A stretch of 64,000 nucleotides of DNA, taken from UBA12481 sp012523435. Its GTDB lineage: Bacteria; Bacteroidota; Bacteroidia; Bacteroidales; UBA12481. A program made the position numbers and the translations under genes. The stretch spans positions 62,001 through 126,000 of the forward strand of contig JAQUCP010000005.1 in the NCBI GenBank assembly GCA_028686135.1, written 5' to 3'. Shown here in pieces: positions 41,123 through 51,800 of this stretch. The stretch's first letter is position 1. Each line of letters opens with the position of its first letter. The notes beneath the pieces were generated by a model. It made no database searches and was not told where the DNA came from. It saw only the letters and a program-made list of their open reading frames with translations.

Positions 41123-41668
41123 ATGACCGAAGAGATCATCATAGCCGGATTCGGCGGACAGGGTGTTTTATCGATGGGGAAAATCCTAGCCTATTCTGGG
41201 ATTATGCAAGACCAAGAAGTGAGTTGGTTTCCTTCCTATGGTCCCGAAATGAGGGGCGGTACCGCAAACGTGACGGTAATTTTGAGCGATGAACGCATCA
41301 GCTCACCCGTTCTGCAGAAATATGACACCGCCATCCTGCTTAACCAACAGTCACTGGATAAATTTGAACAGAGCGTTAAACCCGGTGGTGTACTGATTTA
41401 CGATACGAATGGATTGACTAGATTCCCGGAGCGCACAGATATTCAGGTGTATCGGGTTGATGCAGCGGATGCAGCAACAAAAACAGAATCATCGAAAACG
41501 TTTAACATGATTGTGTTGGGCGCCTTCCTGAAAATCAAACCTATTGTTCGCCTAGAGAATGTCCGGAAAGGTTTGGAAAAATCAATTCCACCACGGTATA
41601 GCCACCTCATCGAAGCAAACGAGAAAGCAATCGGTGTGGGGCAAGAAATTGTGGTTAGGGAACGATAA
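41123..41668 (+). CDS. 2-oxoacid:ferredoxin oxidoreductase, gamma subunit
   Basis: A 181-residue catalytic-domain subunit (GFGGQGVLSMGKILAYSG, SWFPSYGPEMRGGTANVTVILS). This completes the four-subunit enzyme with genes at 39004, 39252 and 40328. The 3' end is one base from the convergent SDR gene. Confidence 0.9.
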   Translation: MTEEIIIAGFGGQGVLSMGKILAYSGIMQDQEVSWFPSYGPEMRGGTANVTVILSDERISSPVLQKYDTAILLNQQSLDKFEQSVKPGGVLIYDTNGLTRFPERTDIQVYRVDAADAATKTESSKTFNMIVLGAFLKIKPIVRLENVRKGLEKSIPPRYSHLIEANEKAIGVGQEIVVRER

Positions 41669-41669
41669 C

Positions 41670-42494
41670 CTATTCTAGAAAAGCGTTCTTTCGGTGCTGA
41701 GTTTTTAGGTACTGATATAAAAGATAAGGAGAGATCCGGTGTAGGTATAGTCCCAAAATTTCAATACCTCCGTACCAGATCTCTCTTTTACCCCGCTTGA
41801 TACCTTTCACAACACGTCTGGCTAGTTTCTCAGGACTGGTGCCGTTTTGCTGATAACGGCTCATCTTATTGTAATTGTCACCGTTGGCTGTGATGGAATT
41901 GATAGAGACTTCCGTCTTGATATAGCCTGGACATAGTATGGTAACTTGAATGCCTTTGTCGCTCACTTCCTCCCTTAGGGTATCAAAAAAACCATGTAAG
42001 GCATGCTTGGAAGCACTATAGGCTGATCTAAGTGGCGTGCCGAATTTCCCCATTACACTGGATGTCACTACAATATGACCGCTTCCTTGTTTAATCATTT
42101 GAGGTAGAACGGCTTTGGTGAGTGCCACCGGTGCAAAGTAATTTAGCTTCATCAATTGTTGATCAATCTCAATGGGGGTTTCTGCCGCAAGCGCACGACT
42201 GCTCCGGCCAGCATTGTTGACCAAAATGTCAATAGTCCCAAATCGTTGAATTACTTGATTGGTCAGGCTGGCAGTTTCATCAAGATGGGTGACATCGGCA
42301 GGAAGAATCATAATCTTCTCCTGAGGTAAGCCAGTCTCACTAGCCACCCGATTTAACTCATCCTCCCGACGAGCAGTTAATACTAAATTGGCTCCTTCGA
42401 TTGCCAATGCCTTTGCTAAAGCTTCGCCAATGCCTGCAGAAGCTCCTGTAATCCAGATAGTTTTGTTCTTTAAGTGTTTCATGGGGGAAATCAT
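41670..42494 (-). CDS. Short-chain dehydrogenase/reductase
   Basis: A 274-residue classical SDR. The cofactor motif TGASAGIG, structural NNAGRS, catalytic Ser (TSSVMGKF) and YSASKH (Tyr-x3-Lys) are present. The acidic/basic pattern after beta-2 (TARREDEL) suggests NADP(H). C-terminal residues after about 230 extend the fold and resemble lipid-acting SDRs. Substrate unknown. The ATG at 42482 (MKHLKNK) is an equally plausible start. Confidence 0.88.
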   Translation of the reverse strand: MISPMKHLKNKTIWITGASAGIGEALAKALAIEGANLVLTARREDELNRVASETGLPQEKIMILPADVTHLDETASLTNQVIQRFGTIDILVNNAGRSSRALAAETPIEIDQQLMKLNYFAPVALTKAVLPQMIKQGSGHIVVTSSVMGKFGTPLRSAYSASKHALHGFFDTLREEVSDKGIQVTILCPGYIKTEVSINSITANGDNYNKMSRYQQNGTSPEKLARRVVKGIKRGKREIWYGGIEILGLYLHRISPYLLYQYLKTQHRKNAFLE

Positions 42495-42542
42495 CAGGCT
42501 AAAATAACAAATGAGGATGAGCTTTTAAGTTGCCCATGGGTA

Positions 42543-42572
42543 TTTCTGGTTTAAACCGGGTGCTTATCTTTG
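42543..42572 (+). promoter_or_regulatory. Promoter of the VOC-family gene
   Basis: TTTC (42543-42546), 18 bases, TATCTTTG (42565-42572). The -7 box is an exact match, 19 bases before the ATG at 42592. Confidence 0.6.
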
Positions 42573-42591
42573 CCCTAATTAATTTATTTGC

Positions 42592-43665
42592 ATGGCTGAG
42601 AAAAATATTACCGGTATTCAACAGATCGGAATTGGAGTCGAGAACCTGAAAGAGGCATGGATCTGGTACAAAAACAATTTCGGCATGGATGTCCGTGTTT
42701 TTGAGGATGATGCGGTGGCTGAACTGATGCTGCCTTACACCGGCGGAGAACCCCGCAAGCGGCACGCTGCCCTGGCTGTTAATCTGCAGGGAGGCGGTGG
42801 TTTTGAGATTTGGCAGTATAAAGGCCGGATCCCACTGGCTCCATCTTTTGAAGTACAGATCGGCGACCTGGGGATCTTCGCCGCCAAAGTGAAGTCGATG
42901 AATGTCCGAAATAGCTATCAGGAATTGCAGGAAAACGGAGCTGAGATCATCGGCGATGTATCTTGCAACCCTGCCGGGAAAGAGCACTTCTTTGTGAAAG
43001 ACCCGTTTAATAATTTCTTTGAAGTGATCGAGGGAAGCTCCTGGTTTTATAATGACCGAAAACACGGAGGAGGTACTTCTGGTGCCATCATTGGCGCTAG
43101 CAATATCGATCGGGCACTGAAGCTCTATTCCGGCATTCTTGGTTATGACCAGGTAGAGTATGACCAAATAGGCCACTTTGATGACCTGAACCTGATGCCG
43201 GGAGGAACAGGGCAGTTTAGAAGAGTACTCCTTGGTCATAGCAAAAAACGTTCTGGTGGGTTTAGCCGATTGTTTGGAGATACCCAGATTGAACTGATCC
43301 AGGCTCTCGACCGGAAGCCGGAGATGATTTTTAAAAACAGACTATGGGGCGATCTGGGATTTATCCACCTCTGTTTTGATGTTCAAGGAATGCATCACCT
43401 TAAGGAAGAGTGTGTAAATCAGGGATTTCCATTCACTGTCGACAGCCAAAACCGAATGGGAGAATCCTTCGATATGGGTGAGGCAGCAGGCCATTTTAGC
43501 TATATCGAAGATCCCGATGGTACCCTCATAGAATTTGTTGAAACCCACAAGGTTCCCATCCTGAAGAAGCTGGGGATCTATGTAAACCTCACTAAGCGCC
43601 CAGTTGGGAAGAACCTACCCGACTGGCTGGTGAAGGGGATTCGGTTTAATCGCTTTAAAGAGTAG
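42592..43665 (+). CDS. Tandem VOC (glyoxalase/dioxygenase-fold) protein
   Basis: A 357-residue protein made of two glyoxalase-like units, about residues 5-150 (IQQIGIGVENLKEAWIWYKNNFG) and about 165-335 (IIGASNIDRALKLYSGILGY). Candidate metal ligands include His residues in IGHFDD and GFIHLCFDV and Glu in LIEFVETH. It is not a classical 4-hydroxyphenylpyruvate dioxygenase, since the usual C-terminal signature is absent. The reaction is unknown. Confidence 0.8.
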   Translation: MAEKNITGIQQIGIGVENLKEAWIWYKNNFGMDVRVFEDDAVAELMLPYTGGEPRKRHAALAVNLQGGGGFEIWQYKGRIPLAPSFEVQIGDLGIFAAKVKSMNVRNSYQELQENGAEIIGDVSCNPAGKEHFFVKDPFNNFFEVIEGSSWFYNDRKHGGGTSGAIIGASNIDRALKLYSGILGYDQVEYDQIGHFDDLNLMPGGTGQFRRVLLGHSKKRSGGFSRLFGDTQIELIQALDRKPEMIFKNRLWGDLGFIHLCFDVQGMHHLKEECVNQGFPFTVDSQNRMGESFDMGEAAGHFSYIEDPDGTLIEFVETHKVPILKKLGIYVNLTKRPVGKNLPDWLVKGIRFNRFKE

Positions 43666-43714
43666 TGGAAAGTACTGATTGCCACGCCACAACATAAAAA
43701 TCAAGGGGCCAACC

Positions 43715-44332
43715 CTAACCCCATAGGTCTGACTTGGGTAGATGGCTAAGATAATTCCACACCGTAGGGGGTACAAAATGGCGCACATCCCGACCCTCCC
43801 GAATGGCATTCCGGATAAATGTCGAGGATATCTCTATCATCGGAGCCTTTGCCAACGTCACCGAAGGATGATCCAATAGCGGGTCGCGCTGCCCGTCATC
43901 AACCTCCCCTGCGCCACGGTATGATCGTGGATAGACCAGCAAACGATAATGCTCCAAAATCTGATCAGGATTTTTCCAACGATGAAAGTCGGGTAACTGA
44001 TCCGATCCCATGATCAAAACAAATTGATAATCAGGATATTGTAATTTTAGGTGATTCAGCGTGTCAATGGTATAAGAGGGCAGCGGGAGATTGAACTCCA
44101 CATCAGATGCCCTAAAGCGTGCATCTTCTCCGATGGCCTGATTGACCATCTCCAGGCGTTGTTTATCAGCCAGAAGAGATGTGCTCGATTTAAATGGACT
44201 GAGGGGACTGACGATAAACCATAGTTGGTCAAGATTAGCATATTCTACCATCCAGTTGGCGATCATCAGATGACCGTTATGAATCGGGTTAAAGGACCCG
44301 AAAAAAAGGCCGATGGGCTTATTCACTGCCAT
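43715..44332 (-). CDS. nadD: Nicotinate-nucleotide adenylyltransferase
   Basis: A 205-residue protein with the nucleotidyltransferase motifs GSFNPIHNGHLMIA and ISSTFIRNAI. It forms deamido-NAD from nicotinate mononucleotide and ATP in NAD synthesis. The start overlaps the gmk stop by 14 bases, placing it in the yicC-gmk-nadD operon common in Bacteroidota. Confidence 0.93.
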   Translation of the reverse strand: MAVNKPIGLFFGSFNPIHNGHLMIANWMVEYANLDQLWFIVSPLSPFKSSTSLLADKQRLEMVNQAIGEDARFRASDVEFNLPLPSYTIDTLNHLKLQYPDYQFVLIMGSDQLPDFHRWKNPDQILEHYRLLVYPRSYRGAGEVDDGQRDPLLDHPSVTLAKAPMIEISSTFIRNAIREGRDVRHFVPPTVWNYLSHLPKSDLWG

Positions 44333-44900
44333 GTAAGAAATTTCTGACCACCTGTTCTGCCTCGCGTAGCGCCGTCTCCAGTTGATCGTTCACAATGGTG
44401 ACATCAAATCCGGAAGCAAAGGTCATCTCATATTCAGCTTTGGCTAACCTAAGGCTGATCTTCTCCGGCGAGTCGGTACCCCTGTTTTTTAGTCGCTGTT
44501 CCAGGGCTTGGATCGATGGTGGCATGATGAATAGAGCTAAAGCCTGCTTTCCGAAAATCCGTTTAAGGTTGATTCCGCCTTTGACATCCACATCGAAAAG
44601 AATGGCGTGACCAAGGCTGTGAATGCGCTCAATTTCAGATCGAAGGGTGCCATACAAATGCCCCTGATAGACCTCTTCCCATTCAATAAAACCACCCGCA
44701 TCAATTTGTTTTTTGAACTCTTCGATCGAAAGAAAATAGTAGTCTTTTCCATCCGTTTCGCGGGGACGTTTATCGCGGCTACAGGCGGATACCGAGAATT
44801 CAAGACCCAATTCTGCAGAAAGGAGGTGACGGGCAATGGTTGTTTTCCCCGACCCGGAGGGTGCGGAGAGAATAACTACTTTGAGTTCTTCGGGCCACAT
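44319..44900 (-). CDS. gmk: Guanylate kinase
   Basis: A 193-residue kinase (Walker A SAPSGSGKTT; GMP-binding SVSACSRDKRPRETDGKDYYFLS). It phosphorylates GMP/dGMP. The ATG at 44900 was preferred; a GTG at 44909 overlapping the yicC stop is an alternative that adds three residues. Confidence 0.95.
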   Translation of the reverse strand: MWPEELKVVILSAPSGSGKTTIARHLLSAELGLEFSVSACSRDKRPRETDGKDYYFLSIEEFKKQIDAGGFIEWEEVYQGHLYGTLRSEIERIHSLGHAILFDVDVKGGINLKRIFGKQALALFIMPPSIQALEQRLKNRGTDSPEKISLRLAKAEYEMTFASGFDVTIVNDQLETALREAEQVVRNFLHGSE

Positions 44901-44908
44901 TGAATCCA

Positions 44909-45784
44909 CTATAAAACGTTTAAACTCTGTTCTTTAATCTTCTCTAGCTCATCTTTCATCTCGACAACAAGCCGCTGGATGTCAGAATCATTGGCTTTTG
45001 ACCCAATGGTATTGATTTCGCGTCCGATCTCCTGCGAGATGAATCCGATCTTCCTGCCAGGTGTCTCTTCCGAATCCAGAATTTCTATCAAGTAGGTGCA
45101 ATGATTCTGAAGCCTGACCATCTCTTCGTTGATGTCAATTTTTTCAATGTAGTAGATCAGTTCCTGTTCGAAACGATTCTCATCTAATTTGATCCGCCCG
45201 GCAATCTCCTTTAAGGCAATGCTCATTTTTTCGCGGATTCTGTCGATGCGGTTTTTTTCAATAGCTCGAATGCTGACGAGGCGTTCCAGGATGACGTTTA
45301 TGTGATTCTGGATGTCTCGCCCGATGGCTTCTCCCTCCTGGATACGGAAATGGTCAACGCCGCTGATGCACTGGCGAATAGTTTCCATAACCAACTTCCA
45401 CTCCTCTTCATCAAAATCCTGTTTTTCTACCTTAACCACATCAGGAAGCCGCATCACAATGGGTAATAAAACGTCGTTGCCGGGCATCTGGATAGTCTGG
45501 CCTAGTGTGTTAATCTGCTCCAGATAGTCAAGTATCACAGCCTGATTGAGCGTGACTGTTCGATCGACTCCCTCCGTCTCAAGCCAAATATTTGCTTCAA
45601 TCTTCCCGCGTAGGAGTGTTCGCGCAAGTTCGTTGCGTACTTCGTTTTCTCCTTCCCGGTAAATAGCTGGTAGTTTAAGGTAAATATCAGCTTGTTTGCT
45701 GTTCAAACACTTGATCTCCACGTTTACTGTGTGGCTGTTGAAAGCTCTGACCGCTTTCCCAAAGCCGGTCATTGATCTGATCAT
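44909..45784 (-). CDS. yicC: YicC-family endoribonuclease
   Basis: A 291-residue protein starting MIRSMTGFGKA, the YicC N-terminal signature, and ending in the conserved GSKANDSDIQRLVVEMKDELEKIKEQ region. Family members are endoribonucleases involved in RNA turnover. It is the first gene of yicC-gmk-nadD, with a minus-strand -7 box (TAACTTTG, 45810-45803) 18 bases upstream. Confidence 0.93.
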   Translation of the reverse strand: MIRSMTGFGKAVRAFNSHTVNVEIKCLNSKQADIYLKLPAIYREGENEVRNELARTLLRGKIEANIWLETEGVDRTVTLNQAVILDYLEQINTLGQTIQMPGNDVLLPIVMRLPDVVKVEKQDFDEEEWKLVMETIRQCISGVDHFRIQEGEAIGRDIQNHINVILERLVSIRAIEKNRIDRIREKMSIALKEIAGRIKLDENRFEQELIYYIEKIDINEEMVRLQNHCTYLIEILDSEETPGRKIGFISQEIGREINTIGSKANDSDIQRLVVEMKDELEKIKEQSLNVL

Positions 45785-45802
45785 GGTAATTTGGTTTTAG
45801 GA

Positions 45803-45810
45803 CAAAGTTA
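45803..45810 (-). promoter_or_regulatory. -7 box of the yicC operon
   Basis: TAACTTTG on the minus strand, an exact TANNTTTG match. No good TTTG was found at the -33 position. Confidence 0.5.
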
Positions 45811-45847
45811 ACAGAATGCTTAAATTGATACGTGTTTGCATGATGAT

Positions 45848-45855
45848 TAACTTTG
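45848..45855 (+). promoter_or_regulatory. -7 box of the alpha-2-macroglobulin-like gene
   Basis: TAACTTTG, an exact TANNTTTG match, 34 bases before the ATG at 45890. The -33 region has TTGA or ATTG at about the right distance. Confidence 0.5.
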
Positions 45856-45889
45856 GCAAGGCTATTGTAAAAGAAAGATAAACCACACC

Positions 45890-48800
45890 ATGAGAATTAA
45901 ACACTACCTGCTGGCAGGCGTTATGGCCTTACTGGTGATTTCAACGGGTTCCACCATGAAGAATGAAGAGGGCGATCTGGTAACAGCTTGGAAGAAGGTG
46001 GATTCGCTTGAAAATCAGGGACTTTATCGAAGTGCTCATGCTGAAGTAATCCAGATCTACCGGATTGCTAGATTGCATGCCGATCAGCCAAACGAAATTA
46101 AAGCTCTGATTTACCAAATGAAATACCAGCGGGAATTGAGTGAAGATGGAAGAACAGCAGCCTTGCTGGAAATGCATCGGTATCTCCCGGAAAACCGTCC
46201 GGTGATGGCAGCACTAAAAAATAGCATGCTGGCAGAGCTCTATTATCGTTATTATTCGGTTAACCGATGGGAAATCATGCAGAACCCGACAGAGTCGGAA
46301 TCGTCAGTACAAACTTCTGGATCCTTGGAAATGCTAAAAAAATGGAGCCCGGAACAGTTTTTCCAGACTATCCTCAGCCTTTATGCTCAATCGCTCAATG
46401 ATCCTGAAATACTCCTCAATACACCGGTCAGTTCATTTAGTGACCTGTTCACCGGAAGTCTCGCTGATACAGTGAACCAGCCTACGCTGTATGATGTGCT
46501 GGTGAAACGGGCTGTAGATTTCTCTACCAACCTACATGAGTTCCCAATCTTTCGAGTAAAACCCGCCGTTTTGTGCCAGAAAACACTCCTGGGCTCCGCT
46601 GATGAGTTTATTCGAGCAGTGAAGAGAGAAAAGGACGATTCTGCTAATCCCTGGATGCAAACTTTACAGTGGTACGCCAACTGGCTTGAATGTCATATGG
46701 CGTTTAAAAATACTGATAATGAAGTTGTTAATAGTGCACGACCAGCGTTATTAATGGCGGATCTTTCGCGGCTGAAATTTGTCAGGGACCACACTTGCCA
46801 TCCCGATGTGGATAGCCTCTACCGTTGTGCTCTGATCAACCTGGCTAAGCCATTGGAGCAGGATTCTCTTCAAGCTAGAGTCTTCCTGGAGCTGGGGCGA
46901 TTCCATGCTACTCGATCGGAACGGTTTATTCCAAATCAGGAGGATACTTCAAAATACAAACAGGACAGGAGAGAAGCCGTTTCATGGTTGGAGAAAGCCA
47001 TGCGCTGGAGTTCAACCATGGATGGAAAGGAGAGCAGCAACCTGAGGAATAACCTTTTGAAGCCAGTTATCCGAAGTGAAGTACCACAGGTTCAATTGCC
47101 GGAACAATCACTCCCGGTTAGCTTGTGGTATCAGAATGCAAAAGAAGTTTTCTATGAGGTTTATGCATACAGTGCCTTAAACTATTACTCGAACTGGAAT
47201 AAGCTCCAACCGGAAGAACGGTTACAAGTTTTAAGTCAGCTTAATCCGTTACGTACTGGTCATCATCAACTTCCCGATGATGGAGATCTTAACCCTCACA
47301 TAGTCAATGTAATACTCGATCCATTGCCAGCCGGATTCTACCTGCTTCTTTGGTCGGTCAACGACCTTGTGACCGGTAAGCTAGCAACAACGACTGTTAC
47401 TCCAGTGGCATTAAGCCGGATCAGCTGGGTAACTCGCACGGACGATTTCGGGGGGCGGGAGTTCTACTTTCGCGACCTGGAGAGCGGTGCTGCCGTATCA
47501 TCAGTGAGAGTTATTCCATGGTATCAAATCTGGGACGATCATTCGCGTCAAACACGTCTGGAAAGCGGGACAGGTCTGTTTGCAGCTAAAGATGGATTTT
47601 TAAGAATACCTGCCGGAGCTCCCGGTCAGAATGATCCGGCCCGTCGGGCTTACCGTATTGCGGTAGTCGCTGGGCTGGATACCCTGATCAGTCAGGAGCT
47701 TTTCCATCCTGGGTACGGACAGCCTGGTAGGAAGGTTCAAACAAGAGCCACGATCCATACCGACCGGAGTCTGTATAAGCCGGGGCAAAATCTCCATTAT
47801 CGAGGAGTGCTGATTGATCACTATCGTGATTCATTGGCAATTCACCAAACCGACTCCATTAAGGTGACGTTACAAAATGTTCGTTATGAGGCTGTTGAAA
47901 CAATAACGGTGCCGGTTGATGAATTTGGGTGTTTTACCGGATTGTTCCAGCTTCCGCTCAAAGGCTTAACGGGTCGCTACTTTGTGAATACCAGCTATGG
48001 TCAGGCAACTGTCAATATGGAGCAATACAGACGTCCCGGATTTTACTTCCGAATTGACCCAGATCACCAGTATTATCAGGAGGGGGATCAAATTTCTGTA
48101 AGTGGTTCATTAATAGCACTTTCAGGAGAGCCTGTGCCCGATGCGGAAATTGCGGTAGAGGTCGAAATTCAAGCCGGGGTTCATCCTTTGAGATGGAGCC
48201 CCTGGGCCGGCCAGCGCATCCGAGTTCACACTGAAAAGATCAAAGGCACTTCAGATGGGCGCTTTCACTGGAGTTGGATGACACTGCCGGCTAACCGCAA
48301 TCCTTATTCCCCGGGTGGAGTTTCGAGCTATCAGATCATCCTAAGAGCGACAGATCCCAATGGAGAAACACAGGTTGAGAATCTGCTGATCAACTGTGGC
48401 AGGGAAAGCCTTCGCTATATACTGAATATCCCGACTGGAATTAAGGTTACGGATACTTTACGCATTGATGTGGAAGCTTCTGCAACTGATGGACGTTCTT
48501 TGGCGGTTAACGGTTTGCTCCGAATTGAAAAGCTCAAAATTCCGAAAATCAGATATTTACCTTCCTTGCTGACCCCACCTGATCGGTTTCTTTACTCGCT
48601 CGACGAGTGGCAGAAATGCCAAAAAGGAGTGCCCTATGCACAGGAACATAGGATGGAGCATTGGATGACCGAAAAGATACTGTATGATGCTAATATCCGA
48701 ATTGATTCAGCCTACACGCTGCGTCTACCTCCGGTCGGAAAAACAGAAGCCGGATGGTACCGGGCGTCATTGAGTTCAGCTGAACCTTATGCTGAACAGG

Positions 48801-51800
48801 AGCCAGTGGTGCGCTATTACTATCTGGAACCCAAAAAGTTGACTCGGATACCCGTAGGTCAAACTCTCTGGGTAAAACCATCAAGCCAACAACTTAAGGT
48901 GGGTGATCAATTTCATCTCAGCTTGGCTTTCCCGGAAAAGACATTCTGCTTGGTCGAGATTCGGTTGCTCAATGAAACCTTGACTAGCAAATGGTTAGAA
49001 GTTGGCTCCAAAACTGTTACTTTAACCTGGCCAGTTACCAGTGCCTGGCAGGGCGGAGCTCATGTCAGATTTGTGGGAATCCGCGACGGGCGATCGTTTT
49101 CCAAAGATTTTAATATCAATGTCCCCTGGGTAAATAAACAGATCACCATAACCGGACTGGAAGTTCCAGAAAAGGTTGAGCCGGGGGATACTATTAAATT
49201 GAATATTAAGTTGTTGGATGAAAATGGTAGTCCGGTTTCTGGATTGATGGGAGTTGCCATATATGATGCCTCGCTTGACCAGTTGGCACTCCACAACTGG
49301 AACCGTGTGGCGTGGCCAGGGGTGTCCGTAAGACCTTCCTGGGAAACCACCCTGAACCGAACGATCGGATCGGAGACACTTTATGATAAGCAAATTGACT
49401 GGGTTTGGATTGGCCAGTCCAATCCTTTGGTATTCAATTGGTTCGGAATGGGTTACTATGGGATAAGCCGACAAGGCCAAACGATGATGCTGAAATCAAC
49501 TGCACCTCAACGAACGCCTGGCAGAATTGCTGAGTCGGTCAAAAATTTTCAGGATCAGGCTGCCGGTAATGCTGCTGTGGAGGAGGATGCTTCTCTTCCG
49601 TCAAATGAAGTTGATCAGCCCCAGGATAGAACCCCGGCATTGGTTCAGATTCGTTCAGATTTTCGGGAGACAGCTCTGTTTAATGGGGTAGTAAAAACTG
49701 ACGAAGAGGGTCGGGCAAAAGTAAAATTTACTGTCCCTGAAGTGTTCACAAAATGGAAGGTGCTTGCTGCTGCGCATGATCAACAGCTCGCAATTGGCTA
49801 TTATTCAGGCGCTTTTGTTTCGGCTAAAGATTTGATGATCCGCTCAAATTTCCCACCATTCTTACGCAGAGGGGATACGGTTGATTTGGCTGCTCGCGTT
49901 GGATGGTATGGCCAAGGCACCATTAGCACCAGTACAAATCTTACGCTTACTGGACCTTCCGGAAGTCAGAGCCAACAGTATGAAACCCTGGATGCAACCA
50001 TTTCTTCTGGAGTATCGGTTCCTTATTATTGGCGGTATACTCCTGATATCAATGATGGAACTGCCATCAGGTATAGCCTGGTAACTCAGAGCGATAACCA
50101 AGATGATGGCCTGACCGATACCATTTCGATCTATCCGGATCAGGTTGAATTGTGGAATTCTACTCCCTTCTACTTCAATGCTCCGGGTAGCAAGACGCTG
50201 TCTGTAGAGGGTCGACCGTTGGAAGCTTTGATGGAGATCACCTCGACGCCGGTATGGCAGGTTATTCAGTCGATGCCTGAGGTGATTTCCCGGGAGCGCG
50301 AATGTTCAGAGTACTGGTTTAGTAGGTTTTATCTGGCCAACCTGACAGGCTATGTGGCTGCCAGGTTCCCGGACATTGCTGCATGGTTCAGAAATGAGCC
50401 TGTGGAAGTTATCCTCGACTCCCTGAGTCATCCGCTTCTCAGGAATGTCGATATCAAGGGTACTCAATGGGAATCAACCATCTGGAGCCCCCAGAGGAAA
50501 ACAGAGGAGGCTCGTATCAGACAGCTGAAAGAGTGGATGGATCCGGAAAAGCTCACTCGGGAGATTGAATACTCATTCGAAAAACTCTCAGAGCTTCAGC
50601 GTCCCGATGGGACGTGGCCTTGGTATAAAGGGATGGGGCCCGACTGGTTCATTACTCAGCAGATTTTGGCCGGATTTGGTGAACTTAGGGCCTGGCAGGT
50701 GATGGATATCTCGCGGGTGCAGCGTGGTAATTCCATGATTGGGAAAGCAGTTGAGGCTATGGATAGCTGGTTGAACCGACAGTTTCAGGACCTTTCAAGG
50801 GTTGATTCTACCCTGCAGCAAGAAGTTCAGTTGAATCCGCTTGTGATTAACTATCTCTATACCAGGGCTTATTATGTAGGAATGAGCCAATCGGCTTTAA
50901 ATGAGATTGCCTATCTCTACTTTATTGATCGAATAGGCGAGGAGTGGGTTAAGCATGAAGCTCCTTTGCAGGTGTTGATGGCCATTACTCACGCACAGAT
51001 TGGCCGGATGAAAGAGGCCTCGGCAATCTATCGATCGATTCGTGAACGAATGGTTTCGTCTCCTGAGATGGGTCTTTATTGGCCGAGAAGAGGTTATGCG
51101 TCAGCATGGTATCACTGGGATATCTGGATGCAGAGCCGGTTAATCGAATTATTTGCTGCCGTGGAGGAGGGCAGGGGTGAACTGGATCAGCTCAGACTCT
51201 ACCTGTTGCACCAGAAGAGGGGGCGCGATTGGGGTAATGGTATGGTGGCATCCTGGGCGGCCAAGTCACTCTTATTCTATGGGTCACCGTTGCTTCAACA
51301 ACCGGCATCCATCGGATTCCAGTGGGGTAAGGAGCAATTCAGTCCGCTGCGAGTAAAGACCGGCTCAGTAGCTCCCAACGGCTATTATCGTTATGGATGG
51401 AAAAATCAAGAGGAGATGTCGGATGCAGAAAACCTGGAGGTGATCCACGAGGGTGGCGGACCGGCCTGGGGTGCATTCTATACTCTTAGAGACTACCAGC
51501 TGAATGAGTTAGCTGCTACCGATGGGCCCCTAAAAATCGACCGAACCCTGATGATACGAAATGCAGAAGGGGAATGGACAGATTATCAGTCTAATACCGA
51601 TGCTACAGTGGGACAGGTTGTGCGTGTTCGTCTTACCATTTCTTCTGATCGCGACCTGAGTTATCTCGAATTAAAAGACTTTCTGGGAACAGGATTTGTT
51701 CCGGTGGGAGTACTCTCAGGATACCACTATCAGCAGGGGTTATCCTGGTATCAGGCTAGAGAGCCAGAAGCGGTTTTGTTTTACCTACACGCCCTTCCGC

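Noticed and set aside
42499..43239. 246-codon open frame on the minus strand
   Set aside because: It lies antisense to the VOC gene, which has clear domain motifs; the antisense translation shows no recognisable family.
42592..43665. 4-hydroxyphenylpyruvate dioxygenase
   Set aside because: The tandem VOC fold and length are similar, but the characteristic C-terminal HPPD signature is not present.
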